Shown here piece by piece: positions 6,029 to 11,280 of a stretch of 17,072 nucleotides of DNA. Origin of the DNA: JACDDK01 sp035689095 (GTDB taxonomy: Bacteria; Actinomycetota; Rubrobacteria; Rubrobacterales; Rubrobacteraceae). The DNA lies in assembly GCA_035689095.1 (NCBI GenBank), contig DASSMB010000084.1, positions 1-17,072 on the forward strand, given 5' to 3'. How positions within the stretch are numbered: the stretch's first letter is position 1; each line of letters opens with the position of its first letter. Made by a program: the position numbers and the translations under genes. The notes beneath the pieces are model-generated. The model did not search any database. It worked only from the letters and a program-made list of their open reading frames with translations, and was not told the DNA's origin.

Positions 6029-6874
6029 ATGCAAGCTCTCGTAGATTCCGCCCGCCGCCGGCAGAGTGTGCTGATCGCCGGCCTCGACCCGATCCCGAAC
6101 CGGCTGCCGCCGGAGGTCCTTGACCGGGGTTTGTCCGAGGCCCGCGCGACCGGAGAGTTCTGCCGGGAGATCCTGGAGGCCGTCGACCCTTACGTCGCGG
6201 CGGTGAAGCTGCAGTCAGCTTACTTCGAGCGGCTCGGTCCGGCCGGGATGCAGGTCTATGCGGACCTCATCGGGCAGGCGGACTCTCTTGGCCTGCCGGT
6301 GATAGCCGACGTGAAGCGGGGTGATATAGGCCCGGTCGCGGCGGCTTACGCGGAGGCCCACCTCCTCGTCTACGGCGCCTCGTGTGTGACCGTCAACCCG
6401 TACATGGGCATCGACGCGGTTAGGCCGTTTCTGGAGCAGGCGCGGCGATTGGGCAGGGGTGGGGGCGTCTTCGCGCTCGTGGCGACCTCCAATCCGTCGG
6501 CCGGCGAGATACAGAACGCGGGAGAGCCGCCGCTCTACGAGGTCGCGGCCCGTCTCGTCCGGCAGGTCGGGGGCGGCGACGGCGAGTACCCGGACGCCGG
6601 AGCGGTCGTGGGCGTTACGCATCCGGAGGTAGGGCGCAGGGTGCGGGAGCTGTTGCCAGACACGCTGTTTCTGGCGCCGGGCTACGGAGCGCAGGGCGGC
6701 GGGGCCGAGGGCGTGCGGTCGCTACTCGACGCCAGGAACGCGGGCGTGCTGGTCAATAGCAGCCGCGGCATCATTTATGCTCACGAGGGTTCGGGACTCG
6801 ACTACAGGGAGGCGGCTCGCCAGGCCGCCCGCCACGCGCGCGACGAGCTGCGCGGGACCGGCGCTCGCTTCTAA
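6029..6874 (+). CDS. pyrF: Orotidine 5'-phosphate decarboxylase, type 2 (PyrF)
   Basis: 281 residues, the length of the longer type 2 OMP decarboxylases of actinobacteria. It converts OMP to UMP, the last step of de novo UMP synthesis. The catalytic I-A-D-V-K-R-G-D-I-G is at 92-101 (Asp94, Lys96, Asp99), the substrate lysine is probably Lys60 (V-K-L-Q-S-A), and the phosphate-binding end L-A-P-G-Y-G-A-Q-G-G appears late in the protein, followed by N-S-S-R-G-I. The ATG lies 18 bases after the HU terminator hairpin and lacks a clear Shine-Dalgarno. A promoter is not obvious, so it depends either on readthrough of the HU terminator or on a promoter in this short gap. Confidence 0.94.
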   Translation: MQALVDSARRRQSVLIAGLDPIPNRLPPEVLDRGLSEARATGEFCREILEAVDPYVAAVKLQSAYFERLGPAGMQVYADLIGQADSLGLPVIADVKRGDIGPVAAAYAEAHLLVYGASCVTVNPYMGIDAVRPFLEQARRLGRGGGVFALVATSNPSAGEIQNAGEPPLYEVAARLVRQVGGGDGEYPDAGAVVGVTHPEVGRRVRELLPDTLFLAPGYGAQGGGAEGVRSLLDARNAGVLVNSSRGIIYAHEGSGLDYREAARQAARHARDELRGTGARF

Positions 6875-7224
6875 GGAGACGCTTCCGTCGTCCGCTGCGA
6901 TCGCGGAAGATCGGTGGGTAGCAGCGTTGTCTGATCGGACGTACACTTCTGGAGGTACAAGGGTACTTGCCGCTGCGTATCCGAGTTTACGCATGCGCCT
7001 TGAGAAGATCCTCTACTATCAGATCGACCCGCCCAAGCTCTTTACCGACCGGGTCTTTACTGTGTCGTCGGGACCGCCGCTCTACCACTGCTCTGGAGGC
7101 GCCGTCTCCGACGAGCGCTCCTCGTCAAGTTCGTGTAGCCCGTTGCCGCTTCGGTCTTATCGTCCGGTACGCGGACCTCGAACCGTATAAGAGGTCGTCG
7201 CTCGGGCGTTACGTCGAGCGTCAC
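6875..7224. other. 350-base stretch with no confident gene; possible decayed coding sequence
   Basis: An open frame with coding-like third positions begins at ATG 6993 (M-R-L-E-K-I-L-Y-Y-Q-I-D-P-P-K-L-F-T-D-R) and stays open to TAA 7190, but from about codon 42 it turns into Ser/Pro/Arg-rich sequence. In the next frame coding-like sequence (V-R-Y-A-D-L-E-P-Y-K onward) runs into the small membrane ORF at 7225-7365. One frameshift near 7120-7150 would join the two. No Shine-Dalgarno supports 6993. CTTCCG (6882-6887) and CGGAAG (6904-6909) could form a weak hairpin after pyrF. I see no RNA gene. Confidence 0.4.
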
Positions 7225-7365
7225 ATGGCCAGGGAGATGCAGAACCTGATCATGATGTATGGCGCCTGGACCCGGAGATCCTGGCTGGCGTATCTCGGTG
7301 TTCTTGTCCTGTTCCGGTGGTTGCGTGGAAAGCTCTTCCCGCGAGACCGGAGCGTCAGGAGGTGA
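7225..7365 (+). CDS. Small putative membrane protein (start uncertain)
   Basis: 46 residues from ATG 7225: M-A-R-E-M-Q-N-L-I-M-M-Y-G-A-W-T, then one hydrophobic stretch (S-W-L-A-Y-L-G-V-L-V-L-F-R-W-L) and a basic C-terminus. The tryptophans and arginines flanking the stretch suit a single membrane segment. No clear Shine-Dalgarno precedes the ATG, and coding-like sequence continues upstream in the same frame, so it may be the C-terminal remnant of a longer, frameshifted gene beginning near 6993. It overlaps the last 11 bases of the convergent 32-residue gene. I do not recognise a family. Confidence 0.4.
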   Translation: MAREMQNLIMMYGAWTRRSWLAYLGVLVLFRWLRGKLFPRDRSVRR

Positions 7366-7453
7366 AGAGGTTGACCAAGGCCAGTATCGTCACCAGTATC
7401 GTTATAAGAGCGATCAGACCCCCAAAAATCTGCACTAGGCTCTCTCGGCTCAT
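7355..7453 (-). CDS. 32-residue single-pass membrane protein
   Basis: On the minus strand ATG (7453-7451) opens a 33-codon frame to TGA (7357-7355): M-S-R-E-S-L-V-Q-I-F-G-G, a hydrophobic stretch of about 20 residues rich in Ile, Leu, Val and Thr, then V-N-L-F-T-S. A near-consensus AGGAGGAG Shine-Dalgarno sits 4-5 bases before the ATG, and a good promoter lies just upstream. The polar N-terminus and a helix of about 21 residues fit a single transmembrane segment. Bacterial proteins of this size are often regulatory subunits of membrane complexes (family knowledge), but no partner is evident. It lies 65 bases downstream of the exported thioredoxin-fold gene on the same strand and could also be transcribed by readthrough. 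Confidence 0.7.
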   Translation of the reverse strand: MSRESLVQIFGGLIALITILVTILALVNLFTS

Positions 7454-7492
7454 GTTCTCCTCCTGGAAGCTCTGTAAGGTTATGTCTCCGGC

Positions 7493-7522
7493 AGTTTATT
7501 TCTTTGTGATGCGCGCGGTCAA
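7493..7522 (-). promoter_or_regulatory. Promoter of the 32-residue membrane protein gene
   Basis: On the minus strand TTGACC (7522-7517) and TAAACT (7498-7493) are 18 bases apart. Expected start is about 7486, giving a leader of about 33 bases that contains the AGGAGG. The -35 box includes the TGA stop (7521-7519) of the upstream gene. Confidence 0.65.
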
Positions 7523-8049
7523 CGGGACGTCTCCGCGCGCTCGTCCATCAACTCGTCTAGCTTGGCGCGGAGGGCGCGCGTGCTCCCGTCGTAGAAGCCG
7601 TTTTGGACCAACTCTACCCTGCCGTTGCGGATCAAGAACAGCCTCGGGACGCGCTTGACGTTGTAGAGCGAGGCGAGCCTGCCGTGCGAGTCCTGGATCA
7701 CGACGTATGGGGCGCTCTCGTCTTCGGTCGGAGCGCCGTTCACATAGACGGCGGCGAATGAGACTCCCCGGCTACCGTACTCGTCGGCCAGCCGCGCGAA
7801 GTCCGGGCGGGCGTCGCTGGAACTCTTGTTCAGGGTGCTCCAGTAGGTCAGCACGTAGGCGCCCTTCTTTGACAGGTCGAAGTCCTCTCCGTCAATGCCC
7901 GTAGCCGTAAAAGCCGGGACCTTCTGTCCCACGTTCGGTGCGGGCTGGGCGAGGGTGAGGGTGCCGGTGCCGGTCTCAGCGCTGCCGAACGAACGGTAGG
8001 CCACGGCCGCGGCGAGCACGAGGACGACGACGACCAGCAGGCGCCTCAT
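7519..8049 (-). CDS. Exported thioredoxin-fold (TlpA/redoxin-like) protein lacking the CxxC motif
   Basis: 176 residues from ATG 8049. M-R-R then a 15-residue hydrophobic stretch is a signal peptide or N-terminal anchor. From about residue 37 the sequence follows the TlpA/AhpC-TSA pattern: A-P-N-V-G-Q-K-V-P-A-F-T-A (37-49), V-L-T-Y-W-S (66-71), V-S-F-A-A-V-Y-V-N (96-104), then the cis-proline K-R-V-P-R-L-F-L-I (132-140) and R-N-G-R-V. The active site that should read W-C-x-x-C is W-S-T-L-N (70-74), and the whole protein has no cysteine, so it cannot be a dithiol oxidoreductase. It may be a binding or structural thioredoxin fold on the outer face of the membrane. The frame remains open far upstream, but that part is antisense to the carboxypeptidase gene and not real. 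Confidence 0.8.
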   Translation of the reverse strand: MRRLLVVVVLVLAAAVAYRSFGSAETGTGTLTLAQPAPNVGQKVPAFTATGIDGEDFDLSKKGAYVLTYWSTLNKSSSDARPDFARLADEYGSRGVSFAAVYVNGAPTEDESAPYVVIQDSHGRLASLYNVKRVPRLFLIRNGRVELVQNGFYDGSTRALRAKLDELMDERAETSR

Positions 8050-8094
8050 GATCCTCGCGGGTAAAGGTCGGAAGAACGATGCACAACACCCGTC

Positions 8095-8100
8095 AGTATA
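8095..8100 (-). promoter_or_regulatory. -10 box for the exported thioredoxin-fold gene
   Basis: TATACT on the minus strand lies 45 bases upstream of ATG 8049, in the 117-base divergent gap with the carboxypeptidase gene. No clear -35 at normal spacing. Confidence 0.35.
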
Positions 8101-8148
8101 CAGCCCGACCCGCATCCCGTCCCGCCAAACGCCAGACCGTAGAGCCCC

Positions 8149-8154
8149 TATAAT
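8149..8154 (+). promoter_or_regulatory. -10 box for the D-Ala-D-Ala carboxypeptidase gene
   Basis: A perfect TATAAT lies 12 bases before the TTG start at 8167, so the mRNA leader would be only about 5 bases or none. No recognisable -35 at 16-18 bases. Confidence 0.5.
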
Positions 8155-8166
8155 CCCCTGGGTCTC

Positions 8167-9378
8167 TTGAATGACACGTCTAAAACACTCGTTCTCGCGC
8201 TCGTACTCGCCCTGACGCTGCTGTTCACGGTGAAGGTTGCGGACGCCCGGACCCAGGAGACTACGGAGAGCACCGCCGCGCTGGAGAAGGCGCAACAGGA
8301 GGCTCCGAAGCCGGTTACGAAACCCGCGGCGCCGGATGTGGCGGCGAAATCCTGGGCGCTGGTGGACCTTCAGAGCGGGGAGTATCTGGCGGGAGAGGAC
8401 GCATCCAAAGAGTTGCCAATGGCCTCGACCACCAAGATCATGGTCGCGCTGGTGGCGCTCAAGGACGCGGACCTCGACGACAAAGTCATCGTCTCCAAGA
8501 AGGCCGCCTCGTTCGCTACCCAGATCTACAGCAACGTCGGCCTGTTCCCAGGTGACGAGTTGACTGTCCGGGACCTGTTGAAGGCGACCCTGATCTCCTC
8601 GGGAGACGACGCGGTGTATGCGCTCGCCGAACACCTCGGCGGCGGCAGCGCGAAGCGTTTCGTGGAGGAGATGAACCGGGAGGCGAAGACTCTGGGTCTG
8701 AAAGACACCCACTTCGAGAACCCCAGCGGCCTCGACGCCCGCGGCCACCACACCAGCGCCCGCGACCTCGCCACCATGACGCGGGCCGCCATGAAATATC
8801 CCGTGTTCCGGGAGATGGTCGGCACGAGCTACGCCACGATCCAGACTCAGGATCGCCAGATACCGCTCACGAACACCAACGACCTGCTCGCCACCTATGC
8901 GCCCGCGACCGGCGTAAAGACCGGGACGACGCCCGCGGCGGGCTCCTGCCTCGTAGCCTCCGCCGCGGACGGCAACGAGTCATACGTCGCCGTCTTCCTG
9001 GACTCCAAAGAGGATCGTTTCGCCGCCGCCGCCCGAACCCTGGATTACGGGTTTGCCACATACGACCGCGAAGACCTGGTCAAGAAGGGAGACCGGTACG
9101 CGAAGGTCGAAGTGCCCTATCGCAGGGGAGAGACAGTCTCCGCCGTCGCAAAGGGAGCCGTCGAGGGTCTTGTGTACAAGGGGGCGGACGTGGAGCGCGA
9201 ACCGAAAATCATGAAGGACCTACCCGATTCGGCCCGGCGCGGCACGAAGATGGGAGAGATAGTGGTGAAGGTGGATGGGAAGCGCGTGGGGGAGGCCGCG
9301 CTGGTTGCGCGGAAGGGCTACGAGGAGGCTTCGATCTGGCAGAGGGTGTGGTATACAGTGGGAGGGATTTTCGAGTAG
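8167..9378 (+). CDS. dacA: D-alanyl-D-alanine carboxypeptidase (PBP5/DacA family)
   Basis: 403 residues, the family length. It removes the terminal D-Ala from peptidoglycan pentapeptides outside the membrane. A signal peptide (hydrophobic 8-22, ending near A-D-A-R) is followed by a Pro/Ala-rich linker (to about 60). Penicillin-binding motifs are S87-T-T-K90 (nucleophile Ser87), S145-G-D147 in place of the common S-x-N, and K251-T-G253. The C-terminal part (about 300-390) matches the PBP5 C-terminal beta domain, and the last residues (I-W-Q-R-V-W-Y-T-V-G-G-I-F-E) could form the amphipathic membrane anchor. The start is TTG 8167, with no Shine-Dalgarno but a TATAAT 12 bases before it. The sugar kinase gene follows after 22 bases, probably on the same transcript. 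Confidence 0.93.
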   Translation: MNDTSKTLVLALVLALTLLFTVKVADARTQETTESTAALEKAQQEAPKPVTKPAAPDVAAKSWALVDLQSGEYLAGEDASKELPMASTTKIMVALVALKDADLDDKVIVSKKAASFATQIYSNVGLFPGDELTVRDLLKATLISSGDDAVYALAEHLGGGSAKRFVEEMNREAKTLGLKDTHFENPSGLDARGHHTSARDLATMTRAAMKYPVFREMVGTSYATIQTQDRQIPLTNTNDLLATYAPATGVKTGTTPAAGSCLVASAADGNESYVAVFLDSKEDRFAAAARTLDYGFATYDREDLVKKGDRYAKVEVPYRRGETVSAVAKGAVEGLVYKGADVEREPKIMKDLPDSARRGTKMGEIVVKVDGKRVGEAALVARKGYEEASIWQRVWYTVGGIFE

Positions 9379-9400
9379 GGGATAGAGAAAGGGACTCGCT

Positions 9401-10360
9401 GTGATCCTGACCGTTACCCTCAACGCTGCTGTGGCTCGCACGCTCGTCGTGCCGAGTCTTACGCTGGGGCATCGTCACCGGGCGCCGGAGAGCATCGCTC
9501 TCGCGGGCGGAAAGGGCATAAACGTGGCCCGCGCTCTGCGGTCTCTGGGCGTGCCGGTCCTCGCGACAGGGTTCGCCGGCGGGCGCAACGGAGATACCAT
9601 CCGGGATGGGCTCTCGGAGGGCGCTATCCCATTCGACCTCGTAGAGATCGAAGGTCACTCCCGCACCTCCACGGCCATCATAGACCCGATGGCCGGGACG
9701 CAGACCGAGATCAACGAGTACGGTCCCGAGGTGAGCCAGGCCGAGGCCCGCGAGTTCTCCCGCCGCCTGGAGCACCTGATGGAGTACGCCACGGCGGTCG
9801 TCTTCGCGGGGAGCCTGCCGCCCAACTTCGAAGAGAGCTTCCTGGTCGGCCTGATCCAGCGCTCCCGCGAGCGAGGTCTCTTCACGGTCGTCGACTCGAC
9901 CCCCACGGTCCTGCGAGCGGCGCTGAAGGCGAGTCCCTCGCTGGTGAGCCCGAACCAACACGAGTCGGAGAGCGTCGCCGGCTTCGATTTCATAGAGGAA
10001 GAGGACTTCGTGCGGGGACTCAATCGCCTCATAGAGTTGGGCGCCGAGTCGGCCTGCATCACCTCGCCGGAGGGACACTCGTACTTCACGTCGGAGGAGG
10101 GTATCGTTTCCGCCCTGGCGCCGCGGGTCGAGGCCGTCTCGCCCATCGGGAGCGGCGACGCTTACCTGGCGGGACTGCTGACGGGACTGCTGCACCGGGA
10201 CTTGCCGCCGGTGGACGCAGTGCGCCTGGCGGCCGGGTGCGCCGCCGCAAACGCCGAGACCCTGGGAGCCGGGGTCCTGGACCCCCGCCGCGCCGAGGAG
10301 CTTGCCGAAGACGTCCAGATAGAGCTCCACAACCGCAGCTTCCAGAGCGGGAGGGTGTAG
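9401..10360 (+). CDS. PfkB-family sugar kinase (1-phosphofructokinase/tagatose-6-phosphate kinase type)
   Basis: 319 residues, normal for the FruK/LacC branch of PfkB kinases, which phosphorylate sugar phosphates with ATP. The first PfkB signature A-G-G-K-G-I-N-V-A-R-A-L (35-46), the branch motif T-E-I-N-E-Y-G-P (102-109), and the second signature P-I-G-S-G-D-A-Y-L-A-G (248-258) with catalytic base Asp253 are present. The N-terminal T-L-N-P-x-x-D motif, whose Asp contacts the sugar in FruK and Pfk-2, reads T-L-N-A-A-V-A (6-12), so the substrate may differ from fructose-1-phosphate. GTG 9401 is preceded by AAAGGGA. No PTS fructose genes or DeoR-type regulator lie nearby. Fructose-1-phosphate, fructose-6-phosphate or tagatose-6-phosphate kinase activity are all possible. 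Confidence 0.85.
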   Translation: MILTVTLNAAVARTLVVPSLTLGHRHRAPESIALAGGKGINVARALRSLGVPVLATGFAGGRNGDTIRDGLSEGAIPFDLVEIEGHSRTSTAIIDPMAGTQTEINEYGPEVSQAEAREFSRRLEHLMEYATAVVFAGSLPPNFEESFLVGLIQRSRERGLFTVVDSTPTVLRAALKASPSLVSPNQHESESVAGFDFIEEEDFVRGLNRLIELGAESACITSPEGHSYFTSEEGIVSALAPRVEAVSPIGSGDAYLAGLLTGLLHRDLPPVDAVRLAAGCAAANAETLGAGVLDPRRAEELAEDVQIELHNRSFQSGRV

Positions 10361-10391
10361 ACCGGAGGGTAGGCGGACGGCTTTTCAGGGT

Positions 10392-10406
10392 CGTGGAGCA
10401 TCCACG
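10392..10406 (+). terminator. Weak hairpin after the sugar kinase gene
   Basis: CGTGGA (10392-10397) and TCCACG (10401-10406) pair around a 3-base loop, 31 bases after the kinase stop. No T-tract follows, so it may be a weak terminator or part of the trxA upstream region. Confidence 0.3.
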
Positions 10407-10423
10407 GAACGCCCCGTGAGGCG

Positions 10424-10432
10424 TGCTAGAAT
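10424..10432 (+). promoter_or_regulatory. Extended -10 promoter for trxA
   Basis: TGC (10424-10426) followed by TAGAAT (10427-10432) is an extended -10 element, 44 bases upstream of the trxA ATG. No good -35 at 17 bases. A start near 10439 would leave a leader of about 38 bases carrying the Shine-Dalgarno. Confidence 0.5.
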
Positions 10433-10476
10433 GCGTGGGTTGGAGAGCTACTCAGGTTATACGGAGGTTCAAGTTT

Positions 10477-10788
10477 ATGGCAGTTGGCGAGGTAACTGAC
10501 GCCACGTTCGAGGGCGAAGTCCTACAGTCGGAGCAGCCGGTAATAGTGGATTTCTGGGCGCCTTGGTGCGTGCCGTGCCGCCGGATCTCCCCGATCCTGG
10601 AGGAGATCAGCGAGAGCCGCGATGACGTGCGGTTCGTGAAGCTCAACGTGGACGACAACCCCGCCACGGCGATGAACTACCAGATTTCGAGCATCCCGAC
10701 CATCACTCGTTTCGAGGGTGGGCAGGTTACCCAGCAGGCGGTCGGAGCGCTGCCGAAGAACCAGCTCTCAGCCCAGCTCGGGCTGTAA
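10477..10788 (+). CDS. trxA: Thioredoxin
   Basis: 103 residues, the size of a classical cytoplasmic thioredoxin, reducing protein disulfides with electrons from thioredoxin reductase. The active site W-A-P-W-C-V-P-C (27-34) has Val in place of the usual Gly of WCGPC, and the cis-proline S-I-P-T is present. The V-I-V-D-F-W-A strand and the final E-G-G-Q-V motif are typical. The ATG at 10477 has GGAGG 9 bases upstream; the frame is open 18 codons earlier, but that part would contain the promoter and Shine-Dalgarno. groES follows 106 bases downstream behind its own promoter. The WCVPC change could alter the redox potential. Confidence 0.94.
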   Translation: MAVGEVTDATFEGEVLQSEQPVIVDFWAPWCVPCRRISPILEEISESRDDVRFVKLNVDDNPATAMNYQISSIPTITRFEGGQVTQQAVGALPKNQLSAQLGL

Positions 10789-10817
10789 TTGCGCTAAGTA
10801 ACCGGGACGGTTACAAT
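10789..10817 (+). promoter_or_regulatory. Promoter of groES
   Basis: TTGCGC (10789-10794) and TACAAT (10812-10817) are 17 bases apart. The -35 begins on the base after the trxA stop codon (10786-10788). Expected start is about 10824, with a leader of about 70 bases that begins with a small hairpin (CCCGA 10833-10837, TCGGG 10841-10845). Confidence 0.6.
10798..10814. promoter_or_regulatory. Inverted repeat inside the groES promoter; possible operator
   Basis: GTAACC (10798-10803) and GGTTAC (10809-10814) form a perfect 6-bp inverted repeat with 5-base spacer GGGAC. It lies between -35 and -10 and covers the first three bases of the -10. It resembles neither CIRCE (HrcA) nor HAIR (HspR). It could also be a weak hairpin at the end of the trxA transcript. 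Confidence 0.5.
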
Positions 10818-10894
10818 CTCGGCGTGAAATTTCCCGAAGCTCGGGTGAACCGGGTTTGCGGGGTGTTGTTCGGAAGATCAGAGGAGGTACGGAG

Positions 10895-11185
10895 ATGAAG
10901 TTCAAGCCACTAGGTGAGCGCGCGCTGGTCCAGTTGGTCGAGCGCGAGGAGAAGACGGCTTCCGGAATCGTGCTGCCGGATACGGCCAAGGACAAGCCGC
11001 AGACGGCGGAGGTCGTCTCGGTGGGCGAGGGCAAGCTGGACGACAAGGGTCAGCGGGTGCCGCTCGAGGTCAGCCAGGGCGACGTGATCGTCTTCGCCAA
11101 GTACTCGGGGACCGAGATCAAGCTCGACGGCGAGGACTACATGATCCTCGACGCCGACGATATCCTGGGAGTCGTGGAGGACTAG
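10895..11185 (+). CDS. groES: Co-chaperonin GroES
   Basis: 96 residues, the exact GroES length. The heptameric lid closes the GroEL folding chamber. Conserved elements: F-K-P-L-G-E-R-A-L-V (3-12), the mobile loop E-E-K-T-A-S-G-I-V-L-P (18-28), V-V-S-V-G-E-G-K (40-47), G-D-V-I-V-F-A-K-Y-S-G-T-E (62-74) and D-Y-M-I-L-D-A-D-D-I-L-G-V (79-91). ATG 10895 has GAGGAGG about 8 bases upstream. A strong terminator follows, and the next gene is the CwlM-like gene, not groEL, so the chaperonin partner must be encoded elsewhere. Separate groES and groEL loci are known in some bacteria. Confidence 0.95.
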   Translation: MKFKPLGERALVQLVEREEKTASGIVLPDTAKDKPQTAEVVSVGEGKLDDKGQRVPLEVSQGDVIVFAKYSGTEIKLDGEDYMILDADDILGVVED

Positions 11186-11213
11186 AGTCAGAGACTCAAT
11201 TCTCACGGTCCCT

Positions 11214-11253
11214 GGAGCGCCGGGCGGAACTTCTCGCCCGGCGCTCCTCTCTT
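11214..11253 (+). terminator. Strong rho-independent terminator of groES
   Basis: A perfect 13-bp GC-rich stem (11214-11226 with 11235-11247), loop of 8 bases (GAACTTCT), then TCTCTT. It lies 28 bases after the groES stop and 27 bases before the next gene, so that gene needs readthrough or a promoter in the gap. Confidence 0.9.
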
Positions 11254-11280
11254 GAACCAGGGCGGGACCGGAGGACGCAC

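Noticed and set aside
7317..7658. Plus-strand open frame across the 32-residue gene and the thioredoxin-fold gene end
   Set aside because: It is antisense to two better-supported minus-strand genes and has no ribosome binding site or family likeness.
8050..8751. Long open frame extending the exported thioredoxin-fold protein upstream on the minus strand
   Set aside because: It runs antisense through the signal peptide and first domain of the carboxypeptidase gene, has no family character, and M-R-R plus a hydrophobic core at 8049 is a proper signal start.
10789..10894. CIRCE or HAIR heat-shock operator ahead of groES
   Set aside because: Neither TTAGCACTC-N9-GAGTGCTAA nor CTTGAGT-N7-ACTCAAG is present; the repeat found is different.
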